Shown: positions 38,601 to 48,430 of the stretch, one piece after another | Numbering within the stretch: the first letter of the stretch is position 1 | How the letters are laid out: the number at the start of each line of letters is the position of its first letter | NCBI GenBank assembly: GCA_963920575.1 | Contig: OY986972.1 | Location: forward strand, 6,522,010 to 6,586,009 | Length of the DNA: 64,000 nt | From: Narthecium ossifragum | Taxonomy: Eukaryota; Streptophyta; Magnoliopsida; Dioscoreales; Nartheciaceae | Reading direction: 5' to 3' | Translations under genes and position numbers: made by a program | The notes under the pieces: generated by a model | Database searches by the model: none | What the model was told of the DNA's origin: nothing | What the model saw: the letters and a program-made list of their open reading frames with translations, nothing else

Positions 38601-39249
38601 CATGAGTGGAAAGCTTGGTCCCAGCCGCCGCCACATCCTCCTGGAGGAGGCTGTCAACAGCGGGGTCAGTGGCTTCCTCAATGGCGAGGCCGCGCTCGCA
38701 CTCCGCTACCACCTCGTCGTAGCACTTGCCCTCCTGGGTGGCGGCCTCAAGAAGAAGGTTCGCGTGAAAGTGGGCAAGCTCCACGGAGGCGGGTGATAGT
38801 GTGACTGCGGCGCGGGCAGAGGCGATGGCCGCACGGAGGTGACGGAGCTTGGCGGCGGGGTCATCAAGGAGGACGGCGACCTTGGCGTGGATGGTGCCGT
38901 TGGCTCGGTGGAAAAGCGGAGAGCCACCGTGGCGCGCGGCCGACTCCTTCATCAGCCGGATGGCGCGGGCGTGGTTCCCACGGCGGACCGCTGTGAGGGC
39001 CCTCTCGCACTCCGCCCGCACAGCAGCCGCATCGGCCGCGCCATTCACGAGATGACGACGATCTAGCATCCCATGGCAGACCGAGGAGGGAGGAGGAGGA
39101 GGCGGCGGCGGCGGCGGCGATGTGAGCGGAGAATCGGGGCGGTGGACGTCATCGTCACCCGGTGACGGGGGCGAAGATTGATCGGCGCCGCCGCCGCCGA
39201 CGGAGGAAGCGGGGCGAGAAGGGTTAGGGTTTCGCTTCTTACGCCCCAT
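20641..39249 (-). CDS. ubiquitin carboxyl-terminal hydrolase-related protein (DUF627-DUF629-UCH), 14 exons, about 1612 aa
   Basis: Exons (minus): 39249-36610, 36530-36402, 36302-36111, 36010-35960, ~35060-34493, 34370-34317, 32638-32540, 29233-29040, 28935-28723, 28574-28329, 28203-28056, 27962-27829, 20894-20808, 20724-20641. Every join keeps frame. Total 4839 nt, close to the plant family. From the N-terminus: a polyproline run (about 43-55), DUF627 helical region, DUF629, C2H2-like finger (C-x2-C...H-x4-H, about 414-437), coiled-coil charged segment ([20 protein letters not shown]), then a UCH fold. Cys box [18 protein letters not shown] has Cys about 1302. His box [13 protein letters not shown] has His about 1563, with YDDQTV after it. 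The C-terminus [17 protein letters not shown] is family-typical. The Cys box departs from the canonical USP N-x-G-N-T-C, so catalytic activity is uncertain. The start of exon 5 is the least certain boundary: the frame is open to 35258, and a phase-0 TTACAG acceptor precedes 35060. Intron 10 uses a GC donor (AAG|GCATGT), and intron 12 is 6.9 kb. Confidence 0.93.
21477..23398 (+). mobile_element. solo LTR in intron 12, TSD TGAGC/TGAAC
   Basis: Begins TGTAAAATCCCGAAATTG and ends GGGTCGTTACA, with TG...CA termini. Flanks are TGAGC (21472-21476) and TGAAC (23399-23403), a 5-bp duplication with one mismatch. Length 1922 bp. No internal retrotransposon genes, so a solo LTR. It is a different family from the TGTCRCRCCCC copies, though its end regions have a comparable layout. 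Confidence 0.8.
24435..25402. mobile_element. non-autonomous hAT-type element, 968 bp, TSD CTTCCCAG
   Basis: The 8-bp direct repeat CTTCCCAG lies at 24427-24434 and 25403-25410. Termini are CTATGAAGCA and TGCTTCCTAG, inverted with one mismatch. Subterminal DNA is rich in GGACACG/CGTGTCC motifs at both ends (24450-24520 and 25255-25390). An 8-bp duplication fits hAT. No transposase frame. It lies in intron 12 of the ubiquitin-hydrolase gene. Confidence 0.85.
26791..27361. mobile_element. probable hAT-type element remnant in intron 12
   Basis: Starts CAGGGCTGTCAATCCAGC and ends GCTCATTTACACCTCTA. The reverse complement of the end (TAGAGGTGTAAATGAGC) pairs with the start in the pattern of hAT termini. 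The adjoining bases show no 8-bp duplication (CATGTTAT versus CAAATTAC), so one boundary may be wrong or the flanks have diverged. Confidence 0.5.
29639..30085 (+). repeat. probable copia-type LTR fragment in intron 7
   Basis: Starts TGTTTGGACCTGG, then TATAAATAC near 29882 followed by GTAACCTAGGGTTAGGGTTT, then GGACTTTTCCCCAACCACAT and AAATCTGTGTGTCA. This is the arrangement common in plant copia LTRs (TATA box, then R/U5 with 'CGTAAATCTGTGTGTC'). The exact 3' end and a target duplication were not resolved. It lies in the intron between exons 7 and 8 of the minus-strand gene. Confidence 0.55.
31456..31713. mobile_element. PIF/Harbinger-type MITE, 258 bp
   Basis: The ends GGAGCGTTTGGTACAGGAAT and ATACCAAACGCAACC form imperfect terminal inverted repeats. 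CTA (extendable to CTAG) flanks both sides at 31453-31455 and 31714-31716. The 3-bp duplication and GCGTTTGGTA termini suit Tourist-like elements. The interior repeats GGAATAAAGT and TAATCATTAC motifs. In intron 7 of the ubiquitin-hydrolase gene. Confidence 0.75.
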
Positions 39250-39574
39250 GGGAAAGCAACGATGGCCCGAGAAGAGCTACAAATGGAAGGAAGTAAGCTC
39301 TTGCTCTCTGTATTTGGCTCTAAAACCCCACCAAATCCAACTCCATCAACATCTCCAAGTAATTCAAATGACGGTGCTTGTGGTGGTGGCTGGGAGCCTC
39401 GCTGAATGGATCGCGCGAAAGAGATGGAGGACTGATGACCCTCCTGAGACTGAGTGGAGAGTGTGGGAAATGGATCGCAGAGACGAGTGCCGAACGCAGC
39501 AGCCCTTTTGTACCTCGCTGGCCGGGGTATATGGATTGCCTACTAATCGGGGGCCGTGAGTTCGGGTGATTAAA
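39250..39574 (-). promoter_or_regulatory. leader and proximal promoter of the ubiquitin-hydrolase gene
   Basis: This 325-bp interval separates the minus-strand start codon (39249) from the end of the Mutator-like element. It must hold the 5' leader and core promoter unless transcription starts inside the element. No convincing TATA box was seen. It ends in GGTGATTAAA (39565-39574), one copy of the element's target duplication. Confidence 0.5.
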
Positions 39575-40759
39575 GAATTTTGGCCATTTTGGAAGCCAGT
39601 GATTAGATTTGGCACTTTGAGACCCATCCAATGTTTCTTGGCAACAGAGGACCCCAAACCTCAGAAATCCCAATTTTACCCCTCCTCTCCCATGCCATGG
39701 ATGGCCATACATGCATCCGTTTCTCTCATTATCCCATTTAATGCATGTGTTAGATTTTGCTTTAAAAAAAAAAAACCCCTCTCGTCGCATTTAATGCGAC
39801 GGGATGTGTCTTCTTCCCCAACCCTCTTCCCCCCTCCCGCCGGCCATGGCCCCTCCCGCCATCCTCTCTTCTCTCTCTCAACTCTTCTCCATTATTCTTT
39901 CATCTCTCCTCCCTTTTCACTGCCTCCACTTCTCTACCTTAGCCAAAATAGTTCACCGGAGAAAACTCTCCACACATGCAAGGCAATGAGAACCATGTCT
40001 AAGCGGTGACGAAGAATGAGCACAACTGGTAGAAGTGATGACGATTAACGGACTCCCACCGGAGACCGAGAGGGTAAGTTATAAAAGCGCGGGTATAATA
40101 ATAAGATGCGTGTGTATAAAATTATACATACGTGTCTAAACTTGTTTGCACGTGTATAAATAGGCTACGCGCGTGTACAAAATTTATGAACGTGTACGAG
40201 GTCTACATGATTCTCACGTGTATTAGTAGCTCACACACGTGTTCTTGCACGCGTAGAAATCGGCACATGCACGCGTATAAATGACAATGCGTGTGTACAA
40301 AAGCATCATAACACACTTTGACGTGGCGCGTTTCTACTGGGTAGTGCAAAGACTAAAAGCAAGAAAAAATAAAAAATACTCACACGTGTCGGTTAACGAA
40401 TTAGTTAAATAAAAAAAACACTCCCGACGGGTATGCTTCTTTGGGTTAAAAAACAAAAACCTCCCGTCGCATTAAATACGACGGGATGTGTTTTCTTCCC
40501 GAAGCCTCCTCTTCCTCCCTCCCGCCAGGTATGCTTCCTCCCGCCATCTTCTCCTCTCCATCTCCACTGCCTTCCCTTCTCTTCTCCATTTTCAGTCTTC
40601 TCCCTTATTCTTTCATGTCTCATCCCTTTGCACTGCCTCCTCTCCTCCCTTTGCACTGCCTCCACTGTCTCCTCTTATCTTCTCCCTTTCCACTCTTCTC
40701 CCTTATTCGTTCATCTCTTCTCCCTTTCCACTGCCTAATATAAAAAACCAGTCAATGCT

Positions 40760-40912
40760 AATACGCGTATGGGCCTAACAAATACACGTATCGTCATAAA
40801 CAAATACACGTGTAACGCCAAAATGACTGGTTTTTACACGTCTTTGGCGTTACACGTGTATTTGTTTCTGACGATACGTGTATTTGTTGGGTCCATACGT
40901 GTATGTTTTTAA
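40760..40912. repeat. hairpin-forming inverted repeat inside the Mutator-like element
   Basis: Arms of about 60 bp pair around a centre near 40835. The left has ATACACGTATCGTCATAAAC then ACACGTGTAACGCCAAA. The right has TTTGGCGTTACACGTGTATT then TCTGACGATACGTGTATTTG. It lies between the left TIR and the 3' end of the Ulp1-like gene. Confidence 0.8.
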
Positions 40913-41103
40913 AAACACGTGTTTCAAAAAATGTGTGTAACTGTATGTTGGAAGCACGGGCATAATTAATAGATGCGTGTGTGTGAAATTCTACATACGT
41001 GTTATCTTCAGGATACGCACGTGTACAATATTGATGAATGTTACGAAGTTTGTTACATACCACCCAAACAACATAAGGCAAACTGTTTGTTACATGAACT
41101 AAA

Positions 41104-41984
41104 CTACTTCTCCTTCGTTGCGACTCGTGCTGAAGCAGGCTTTCCTTGCAGCTCATTCAAAAGGCCCGCCTTCTGGTTGCCGACGCTTACTAAGATATAA
41201 GCAAGTTGTCCACGAATGCCCGCAATGTCTGATTGTCTGAACTCAAAATCGTCCCAAGGACGACCGGCGCGTATGCCTTCCTCGTATTTCAACATGAAAA
41301 GTCCGCAGTCCAGTCTAGCAATGACAACGAAAAATTAATGAGTATATAATTGGAGCACTAAAAGGATCGTTGAAAAGTGCAGTGTTCTTACGATCCGCGC
41401 TGCATTGGTATACCGGTGGCATGCTCAATCGCCCAGCCCCCAAGCTGCTCCCCTTTACCATCCAACTCTGGCAGCCAAGTCCGGATCGCATGTGCAACCC
41501 ACTTAGCCATATCCTCAGCATCTTTGTTGTAGATTGGCGCCTCAGAAGATGTGTAGTGCCTGCAAACCCTGCCCAATAAATCTACTGAGAGCAAGTGCCA
41601 ATGCTGACTGGTGTGCAGTGGGATGAGCCACACGTCCAAGATCGAAAGTGCAGAGAAGGTTTTGCCCGAGTGCAAGAGGGAATCACGTAACGAATGACGT
41701 CCGTCACGTACATCATGCTGAAATAAACCATTACATGTTTAGTGTAACGTGCATAGCACGAACTGATTGACGTAACATGACTAGATACTTACATGGAGGC
41801 GAGTAGATGAAAAAAAACAACGGCGGGATGTCTTCGCCGATAGATAACGATACGCCAAGACATACTGCGCCGCGTCGATGACATCTCCCTCGATGGAGCT
41901 ATTGTTCAGTAAGTCCATGATCTGGCCACGGGTGCAGTAGCCCATCCCATGGGTATAGACGACGGCATTGAAAATGCACAACAA
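41104..41984 (-). CDS. Ulp1-like (C48) cysteine peptidase, transposon-borne, 3 exons, 242 aa
   Basis: Exons (minus): 41984-41793, 41717-41392, 41314-41104. Introns have consensus ends (GTAAGT...TTTCAG and GTAAGA...GCTAG), and both joins keep frame, giving 729 nt. The Ulp1 fold is recognisable: GDVIDAAQYVLAYRYL upstream, then LIPLHTSQHWHLLSVDL with catalytic His (QHW) and Asp (VDL), then SLDCGLFMLKYEEG with nucleophilic Cys (DCG). Family members cleave SUMO or related modifiers. Whether this protein does is not known. There are no stops or frameshifts, and the triad is complete. The N-terminal regulatory region of cellular ULPs is absent, so it encodes little more than the peptidase domain. 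The start at 41984 is the first in-frame Met; a further upstream exon cannot be excluded, though tandem repeats begin just beyond. It lies within a Mutator-like element. Confidence 0.82.
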
Positions 41985-42089
41985 ATATACGTATATACTC
42001 AGAAGGTATGTGTCGCTAAATACGCATATAAAACCACATTACACGCGTACAACTGCTTTAGACATGTAAACCCATGTCAAAACATAACA

Positions 42090-42360
42090 TCAAATAAACG
42101 CGTATAAATGGACATAACACACGTAAAATGGACATAACACGTGTAAAAATGGACATAACACGCGTATAAATGGAAATAACACGCGTATAAATTGACATAA
42201 CACGCGTATAAATGGACATAACACGTGTAAAAAAAGACATAACACGCGTATAAATGGACATAGCACACGTATAAATGGACATAACACGTGTAAACCTATG
42301 CGAAAACATAACATCAAATAAACGCGTATAAAAGGACATAACATGCGTATAAAAAGAAAC
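42090..42360. repeat. tandem array of ~20-bp units next to the Ulp1-like gene
   Basis: About eleven imperfect copies of a unit close to ACGCGTATAAATGGACATAAC, with core variants ACGCGT, ACACGT and ACGTGT. Six-frame translation gives periodic CYVHLYA-type peptides that are artefacts. It sits between the right TIR and the start of the Ulp1-like gene. Confidence 0.85.
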
Positions 42361-43225
42361 ATCAAATAAATTCGTTAACCGACACGTGTCAGGACGTATT
42401 TTTTATTGCTTTTAGTCTTTGCACTACCCAGTAGAAACGCGCCACGTGTGTAATAATGTTTTTATACACACGCATGGTCATTTATATGCGTGTCTGTTCA
42501 GATTTCTACGCGTGCAAGGACACGTGTGTGAGCTATTAATACACGCGAAATCATATAGACCTCGTACACGTTCATAAATTTTGTACACACGCGTATCCTA
42601 TTTATACGCGTGAAAACAAGTTTAGACACGTATGTAGAATTTTATACACACGCATCTTATTATTATACCCGCGCTTTTATAACTTACCCCCTCGGTCTCC
42701 GGTGGAAGTCCGTTAATCGTCATCTCTTCCACCAGTAGTGCTAATTCTTCGTCTCCGCTTGGACATGGATCTCATTGTCTTGCATGTGTGGAGAGCTCTC
42801 TCCGATGAACTATTTTGGCTAAGGTAGACAGGTGGAGGCAGTGGAAAGGGAGGGGATATGAACGAACAATGGAGAAGAGTAGAGAGGGAGAAGAGAAGAG
42901 GAGGTAGTGGAGAGAGAGGGAGAAGAGAAGATGGCCGGAGGAGCCATGCCCGGCGGGAGGGAGGAAGAGGGTTAGAGAAGAAGACACATCCCATCCCTTC
43001 GCATTAAATGTGACGGGAGGGTTTTCTTTTTTTTAAGCAAAGTCTGACGCATGCATTAAATGGGGTAATGAGAGAAACGGATGCATGTATGGCCAACCAT
43101 GGCATGGGAGGGGAGGGGTAAAATCGGGATTTCTGAGGTTTAGGGTCCTCTGTTGCAAAGAAATATTAGATGGGGTCTCAAAGTGCCAAATCTAAACACT
43201 AGGGGTCCAAAATGGCAAAAAATTC

Positions 43226-43852
43226 GGTGATTAAATGTACACCATCGAAATCACACTGGGAATTCAATTTGCGTCATTTCATGTTACACGGGTGACGGGA
43301 AGTAATTCACTAATTCTTACACATTTTTACTGTTTACACTTTTTAAAAAAAAAATTCTATCCGTACAGTATTTTGGACTACGCTACTCAATACATCACGT
43401 ACCAAGTTTTAAACCTTAGAAAAATGATAGATAAATTATAGTTTTTGGACATAGAGTCAACTTTGGTTTAAAACTCTTAATTTTAAAGCTTTTAAATAAA
43501 AGCTGATTTTCGTTTCAAATAAGACCCTGTGTCGAAGGTATGATATAAGAAAATTTTTAAAATAATATAATTTTAATAAAACATTTTTAAAATAATATTA
43601 TTTTAATAAAATATTATTAAAATATACACGTAAAATAAAGTATTTGTCGAGATATATCTCTCTATGGCCACGTTAGCATCGCATCAGCCACGCTTGCGTG
43701 ACCGTTGGGTTTCTAAATGCCGCTCCATACAACTATAACTTCAAATTACGTTTTTTTTTAATCCCTCCCTAAGTCTGGTGCTTAATTGAACGCCTAATTA
43801 AACACAACATGACGTCACAGCTTTATTAACCAAGGTGTAACCTGATCTCACG
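43226..43852. other. intergenic, AT-rich, no gene seen
   Basis: Unremarkable AT-rich DNA with a TTTTAATAAAA-like local repeat near 43560-43625. The short frame at 43235-43441 has no recognisable similarity. Confidence 0.5.
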
Positions 43853-46800
43853 TGTCGCGCCCCGACCCGCGAAGGCCCAACCGGGCCAGGCGACGCGAAC
43901 CAGAACCTAACCAATGCGGAATAAATTTGGTGAGGGGGTTCCCTCTAATCTACTTGTCTCCCTAAACAATTCATAAACACCATTATTGAAACAATAATTA
44001 ACAATCTCAAAAGATATAATATAATATTCAAATCCTCAAAATGGTTTATATTTATACAATATAATCCCGTAGGAGACTATCTAAACAAAAAGAGTGTAGA
44101 AAACTATCACCGCTCCTCAAGCATCGTCAGACGCCGCCGCGCCACCAAACGCCTGCCCCGTAGGGGCCACAAAAGAAGAGCTAACGCACGCACCTGCAAA
44201 ACGCAGCCCGGGTAGGAGTGAGCATAAAGCTCAGTAGGGTTCTACACTACGACACAGAAATGAGGGAACTCAACAGTGTCGCCCTCAAGCAAGGTCTGGG
44301 TGAACACATGGATCCCTTAACCTCACCGCGTATCCCAATTAGCAGGAAACCAGCACCGCTATCTCACAGCTGGACGAAGTGAACACTACTGACGGGAATC
44401 CAACCCGCTGAGTAGGCACACCCTCTACTCAAGAGACATGGATCACCGGACACCGGTTGCACCTCAGCACCCAGCTCGAAGCCGACAAGACGTCTAAATC
44501 ATCGATCAACATGTATTCAAGTCATCTTGGCCTATCATCGATATCAACTTAATACTACAATCCAACCTGGACATTGTTACCCGCCACGGTCCTAGAGCTA
44601 AATCCGAGCTACCCGAAAGCCTCGGATCGGCGATCAACCCATCGCTTCCGCCCTATCCTTATGCATATAATGCACAACAGAATGCATGCTATGATCATAC
44701 CCAAGTAAGAGATAAGCTTGCAACAGTATAATAAAGATAACATACAAGTCCAACTGGATCGCTGCAGCGATACTGCCAACCGTTGCCAGCCAATCCGCAG
44801 CGGGTCCCAGCATTATGACAGTACCGTGACCGTCAACCACGGACTCCTACAATGGGAAATAACCCCGAAAACTCATATGAACATATAATATAATAATATA
44901 TGTTCAGAACATATAATATTATTTAAATCATCAAGATCCTCTAATTAGAGGCTAATCGACCTCGTCGATCCGACGTCCAAATAATGTCGGATTTGAGATC
45001 CAACTTTGCAAACCGCAGATAAATATGCTGGGATCAACATATCCAAAACCGGCAAACATCCGACGACTCGATTACCGAGAAAACCCTAATCAAAAACCAC
45101 TAATCTCACTAATTACCTTTAATTGTTGCAACGCAGCCCATCCGTAGGAAATTTATAATAAATCATAAGAAAATTATAAATTTATGAAATAAGTTGGGTC
45201 TGAGAGTAGATTCAAAGCTCTACAACGCTCATGTTCATCAGAAACCAAGATCATGCATGTACAAACCGAAAAACGCGCCGTAAACCGGCTGTTCTTCAAG
45301 AACAGAGAAATCGGAAAATCCGAGTTTAAACATGCTAAAACCCTACTAAAATCTCAATCAAATCTTATGAAACTTACAACAGAAATTAAGCTAAGCAATA
45401 GGCATCCAACAACACCAAGAACACCTAGATCTACTAGCTAGATCAAGAGAAAACCCCCTATTAACCCACGTAGGTAGAAACCTACCGGATTGCTCAACCT
45501 CGGCTGATTCCCTGCGCTACGAGCACCAAACCGGCTTCAAACCAAGCCAAGGATCTTCCTCTCGCTGTCACGAATCCAACGAGCCTTCAAGCATGTGAGG
45601 ACCTGTCCCTCTACTCCTAGGTCGACCGGCTGGGTCGGACCCGTGGCTCGTTTGTTTGTTTCGCGTCGAGCGTGCGATCCGGTGGATCGTATTGTTTCTT
45701 GGACCGCAAGGGCAATTTGGTAAATTGCGCCTTGTCGGTTTTTTTCACACCCGCGTGTGCATACACAGCCTCTGATTGATATTTGTATTTGATTAGATCC
45801 GATAGGGGTTTTTTTGACATGTTCGAATCGATCCAAGTGTGTTGGATCGATCCATTCTTGTCTTGGATCGATCCAGCATGGTGTTAGATCGATCCAGACA
45901 ATGTAGCAAGTCGGTGGCTTTTTCTTTCGCGAGGACGACCTCCGGCCGTCGCTCTCTCTTGTCAGAAGGGGAGGACTTTCCCTCCCCTCCTTTCTTCTTT
46001 CTCCTCTTTCCCCGGCTTTTCCCTTCCCTTTTCCTTCCTCTTCTTCCCTTCTTCTTCTTCTTTCTTCTTCCGCGGGCTCTGTTTCCCCTGTTATGGCAGC
46101 CGCTTCTTTTTCTTCGTTCTCCCACCTCCGGCCATAGTTTTGGGTGTTCCAAGGCCCGTTGGAACAGTGGCGGCGTGAGAAAGATCCCTAGTGTGCTTTG
46201 GAGCTGCGTTGGTGACCAGTTCACGGGGAATCAGCCGAGGAGTGCGTTTCCGGTAGGTGTTCTACCTACGAGAGTTGTTTAGGGGTGTTCTCTTGATCTA
46301 GCCGTTAGATCTTGTTGTTCTTTGTGTTGTTGGCTTTCTCTTGCGTAGTGTAATTTCTGGTTTAAGTTTCATGATCTTTAGTTGAGATTTTAATAGGATT
46401 TGTGCATGATTAATCTCGAATTTTCCAATTTCTGCTGTTCTTGAAGAACAGCCGGCTTGCGGCGAATTTTCCGGCTTGTATGTGTATGAGCTTGGGATTT
46501 GATAAACATAAGAGTTGTAGATCGCTTCGTTAGCTTTCCATTACAGTTTATTTCGTATTTTTCCGATTTTCCTACGAATTGTTATGAATTTATTACTGGC
46601 GGGCTGCGTTGCAATAATTAATTGGTAAGTTAGTTTTGATTAGTGATTTTGATTAGCGTTTTCCCGTTAATCTAACCGTTGGATGATTATGGATTTTGGA
46701 TATGTTGATCCATACATGTAGATCTACTGGTGGCTAAGTTGGATCTCAAATCCGATGTTGTTTGGACGTCAGATCGATGGGGTCAAATAGCCTCTAGTAG

Positions 46801-48430
46801 AGAACTTTTAGATGTTTTGAATATAATATTATATTTCGGAATATTATATTATATTATTTATTATTCATCATCGTTTTTGGGGTTGCTTCCCGTTGCAGGA
46901 GTCCGCGGTCGACGGTCGTGGTACCGTCGTAATGCCGGGACCCGCTGCGGACCGGCTGGCAGCGATCGGTAGTACCACTACAGCGATCCGATTGACTTAT
47001 ATGATGTTTGCCATACTATTGCATGCTTTACTTCTTATTTGTTTATGTTTATAGCATGCATTCCCTGTTGTACATTAGTTGCATTGGTTAGGGCGTGGGT
47101 GATCTGTGGGTCGCCGTCCCAACGCTGGAAGCTCGGACATAGCCCTAGGACCGGGGTTGGGTAGTTTGGACCCGGTTCGAATTGTGGTGTCCAGTCAATT
47201 CGATGATAGGTTTATATGACTGGTACACTTGTTGATTGATGATTGTAGAGGTCGTGTCGGCCTCAAGCCAGACGTTGTGGGTGCAAACCGGTGTCCGGAT
47301 CATTGTCTCTTGGGAGGGAAGAGGTGCCTACCCAGCGGTGTGGTTGCCCTCCTAGCAGTGTTTGGTGCATGCTAATGAGACGGTAGTGTGGTTTCCTGCC
47401 TCGCTGAGGGCAACCCAGTATGTGACCAGTTCGGCTGGAAGACCATGACTGAGGCCTCCCTTCAGGGACATCGGTGAAGGGTTATGGGACCCTTGCTGCA
47501 CACCCAAGTCTTGCTTGAGGGCGACAGTGTTGCGTTTCCCTCTTCCTTCTGTGTGTCGTAGTATAGATCCCTACTGAGCTTAGTGCTCACACCTACTCGG
47601 GCTGTATTTTACAGGTGCAGGCGTCAGTTCTTCCTCTGTGGCCCCTACCGGGCAGTTGGTCGGCGGTGCGGCGGTGCCTGGTGGACTTTGAGAGGTAGTG
47701 ATATTTACTGCTTTTACCTTTGGTTAGTTAGTCTCCTACGGGAGTGATATTGTATTCGAATCTTCCCCTCTCCGAGGATATGTAAATTAAACACTTTGAG
47801 TTTTAAATCTGTGGTTCGATGTTGTTAAATTAACGTCTTTTAATTGAGGGTGCTTTTGGTGAACTGTTAGGGAGACCAATAGGTTAGAGGGAACCCTCGC
47901 CGTCTTTTTTCGCGTTTTGTAGGTTCCGGTTCGCGTCGCCCGGCCCGGTTGGGCTTTCGCGGGTCGGGGCACGACAAAGCACCCAAAACGATGGTCGGAG
48001 GAGGGAGAACAGAGGGGAAGAAGGGGTTGCTAGAAACAGAGGAAACATGGCCGTGGGAAGAAGAAGGAAGAAGGAGAAGGAAGAAGAAGGAGAACAAGAA
48101 AAGCCAGGGAAGGGGGAGAAGAAGAGGATAAGGGAGAGGAGAGTAGAGAAAGTCTTCTCTCCTTCTGACAGTGGAGAGCGACGGCCAACGGCGACCGTCC
48201 TCTCAAAAATCACCGCCAAGACTTTCTAGCACAGGAAGATCGACTCCTTAGCAAGGAAGATCGATCTCCTTAACAAGGCAAATCGATCTCCTTTGCCCAG
48301 AAACTCAAACTTGGGCTAAAACATAAACCCAAACTCGGATCTTCCGATCCCGGGTCCACCTAACCATTCTAATCAAACACTAACACAAACACGGTCATTT
48401 AACCCGGGTTTATGCACCCCGAAAAAATAA
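43853..48430 (+). mobile_element. outer LTR (family A), forward, split by a nested LTR
   Basis: Starts TGTCGCGCCCCGACCC at 43853 and is readable to 45593, then resumes at 47982 and runs to about 48430. The resumed part contains CCGGGTCCACCTAACCATTC, the same block found near the 3' end of the 52034 copy at about 54316. The terminal 150-200 bp seen in other copies (GTGTGAAAC...TCACA) is absent, so its right end appears deleted and no outer target duplication could be matched. Confidence 0.75.
45594..47976 (-). mobile_element. inner solo LTR (family A), reverse, TSD AAGCA
   Basis: Starts TGTGAGGACC, the complement of GGTCCTCACA, and ends GGGGCACGACA. It is 2383 bp and flanked by the perfect 5-bp repeat AAGCA (45589-45593 and 47977-47981). 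It is inserted in a same-family LTR in opposite orientation, so 43853-47976 forms a very large imperfect inverted repeat. For example, GCAGCGGGTCCCAGCATTAT near 44799 pairs with AATGCCGGGACCCGCTGC near 46931. Contains GGATCGATCC motifs at 45836-45900. Confidence 0.92.

Larger units (their letters stand above)
39575..43225. mobile_element. Mutator-like element with long TIRs carrying a Ulp1-like gene
   Basis: A 3651-bp element starting GAATTTTGGCCATTTTGG and ending CCAAAATGGCAAAAAATTC. The 10-bp direct repeat GGTGATTAAA flanks it at 39565-39574 and 43226-43235. Long terminal inverted repeats run inward for about 840-860 bp (left to about 40410, right from about 42365), ending around TCGGTTAACGAATT and its complement. 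An extra partial copy of the left-arm sequence lies at about 40430-40740. No MURA-type transposase was seen, so it is non-autonomous. It carries an intact Ulp1-like peptidase gene (41104-41984, minus), as in the Kaonashi class of plant MULEs. Target-duplication identity suggests recent insertion. Confidence 0.93.

Noticed and set aside
38195..38796. Plus-strand ORFs of 98-155 aa over ubiquitin-hydrolase exon 1
   Set aside because: Antisense shadows in a GC-rich coding exon.
42090..42360. CRISPR-like regularly spaced repeats
   Set aside because: Units are contiguous tandem repeats without unique spacers, in a plant nuclear transposon.
42058..42365. Three overlapping minus-strand ORFs with periodic peptides
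   Set aside because: Produced by the ~20-bp tandem repeat; not protein-coding.
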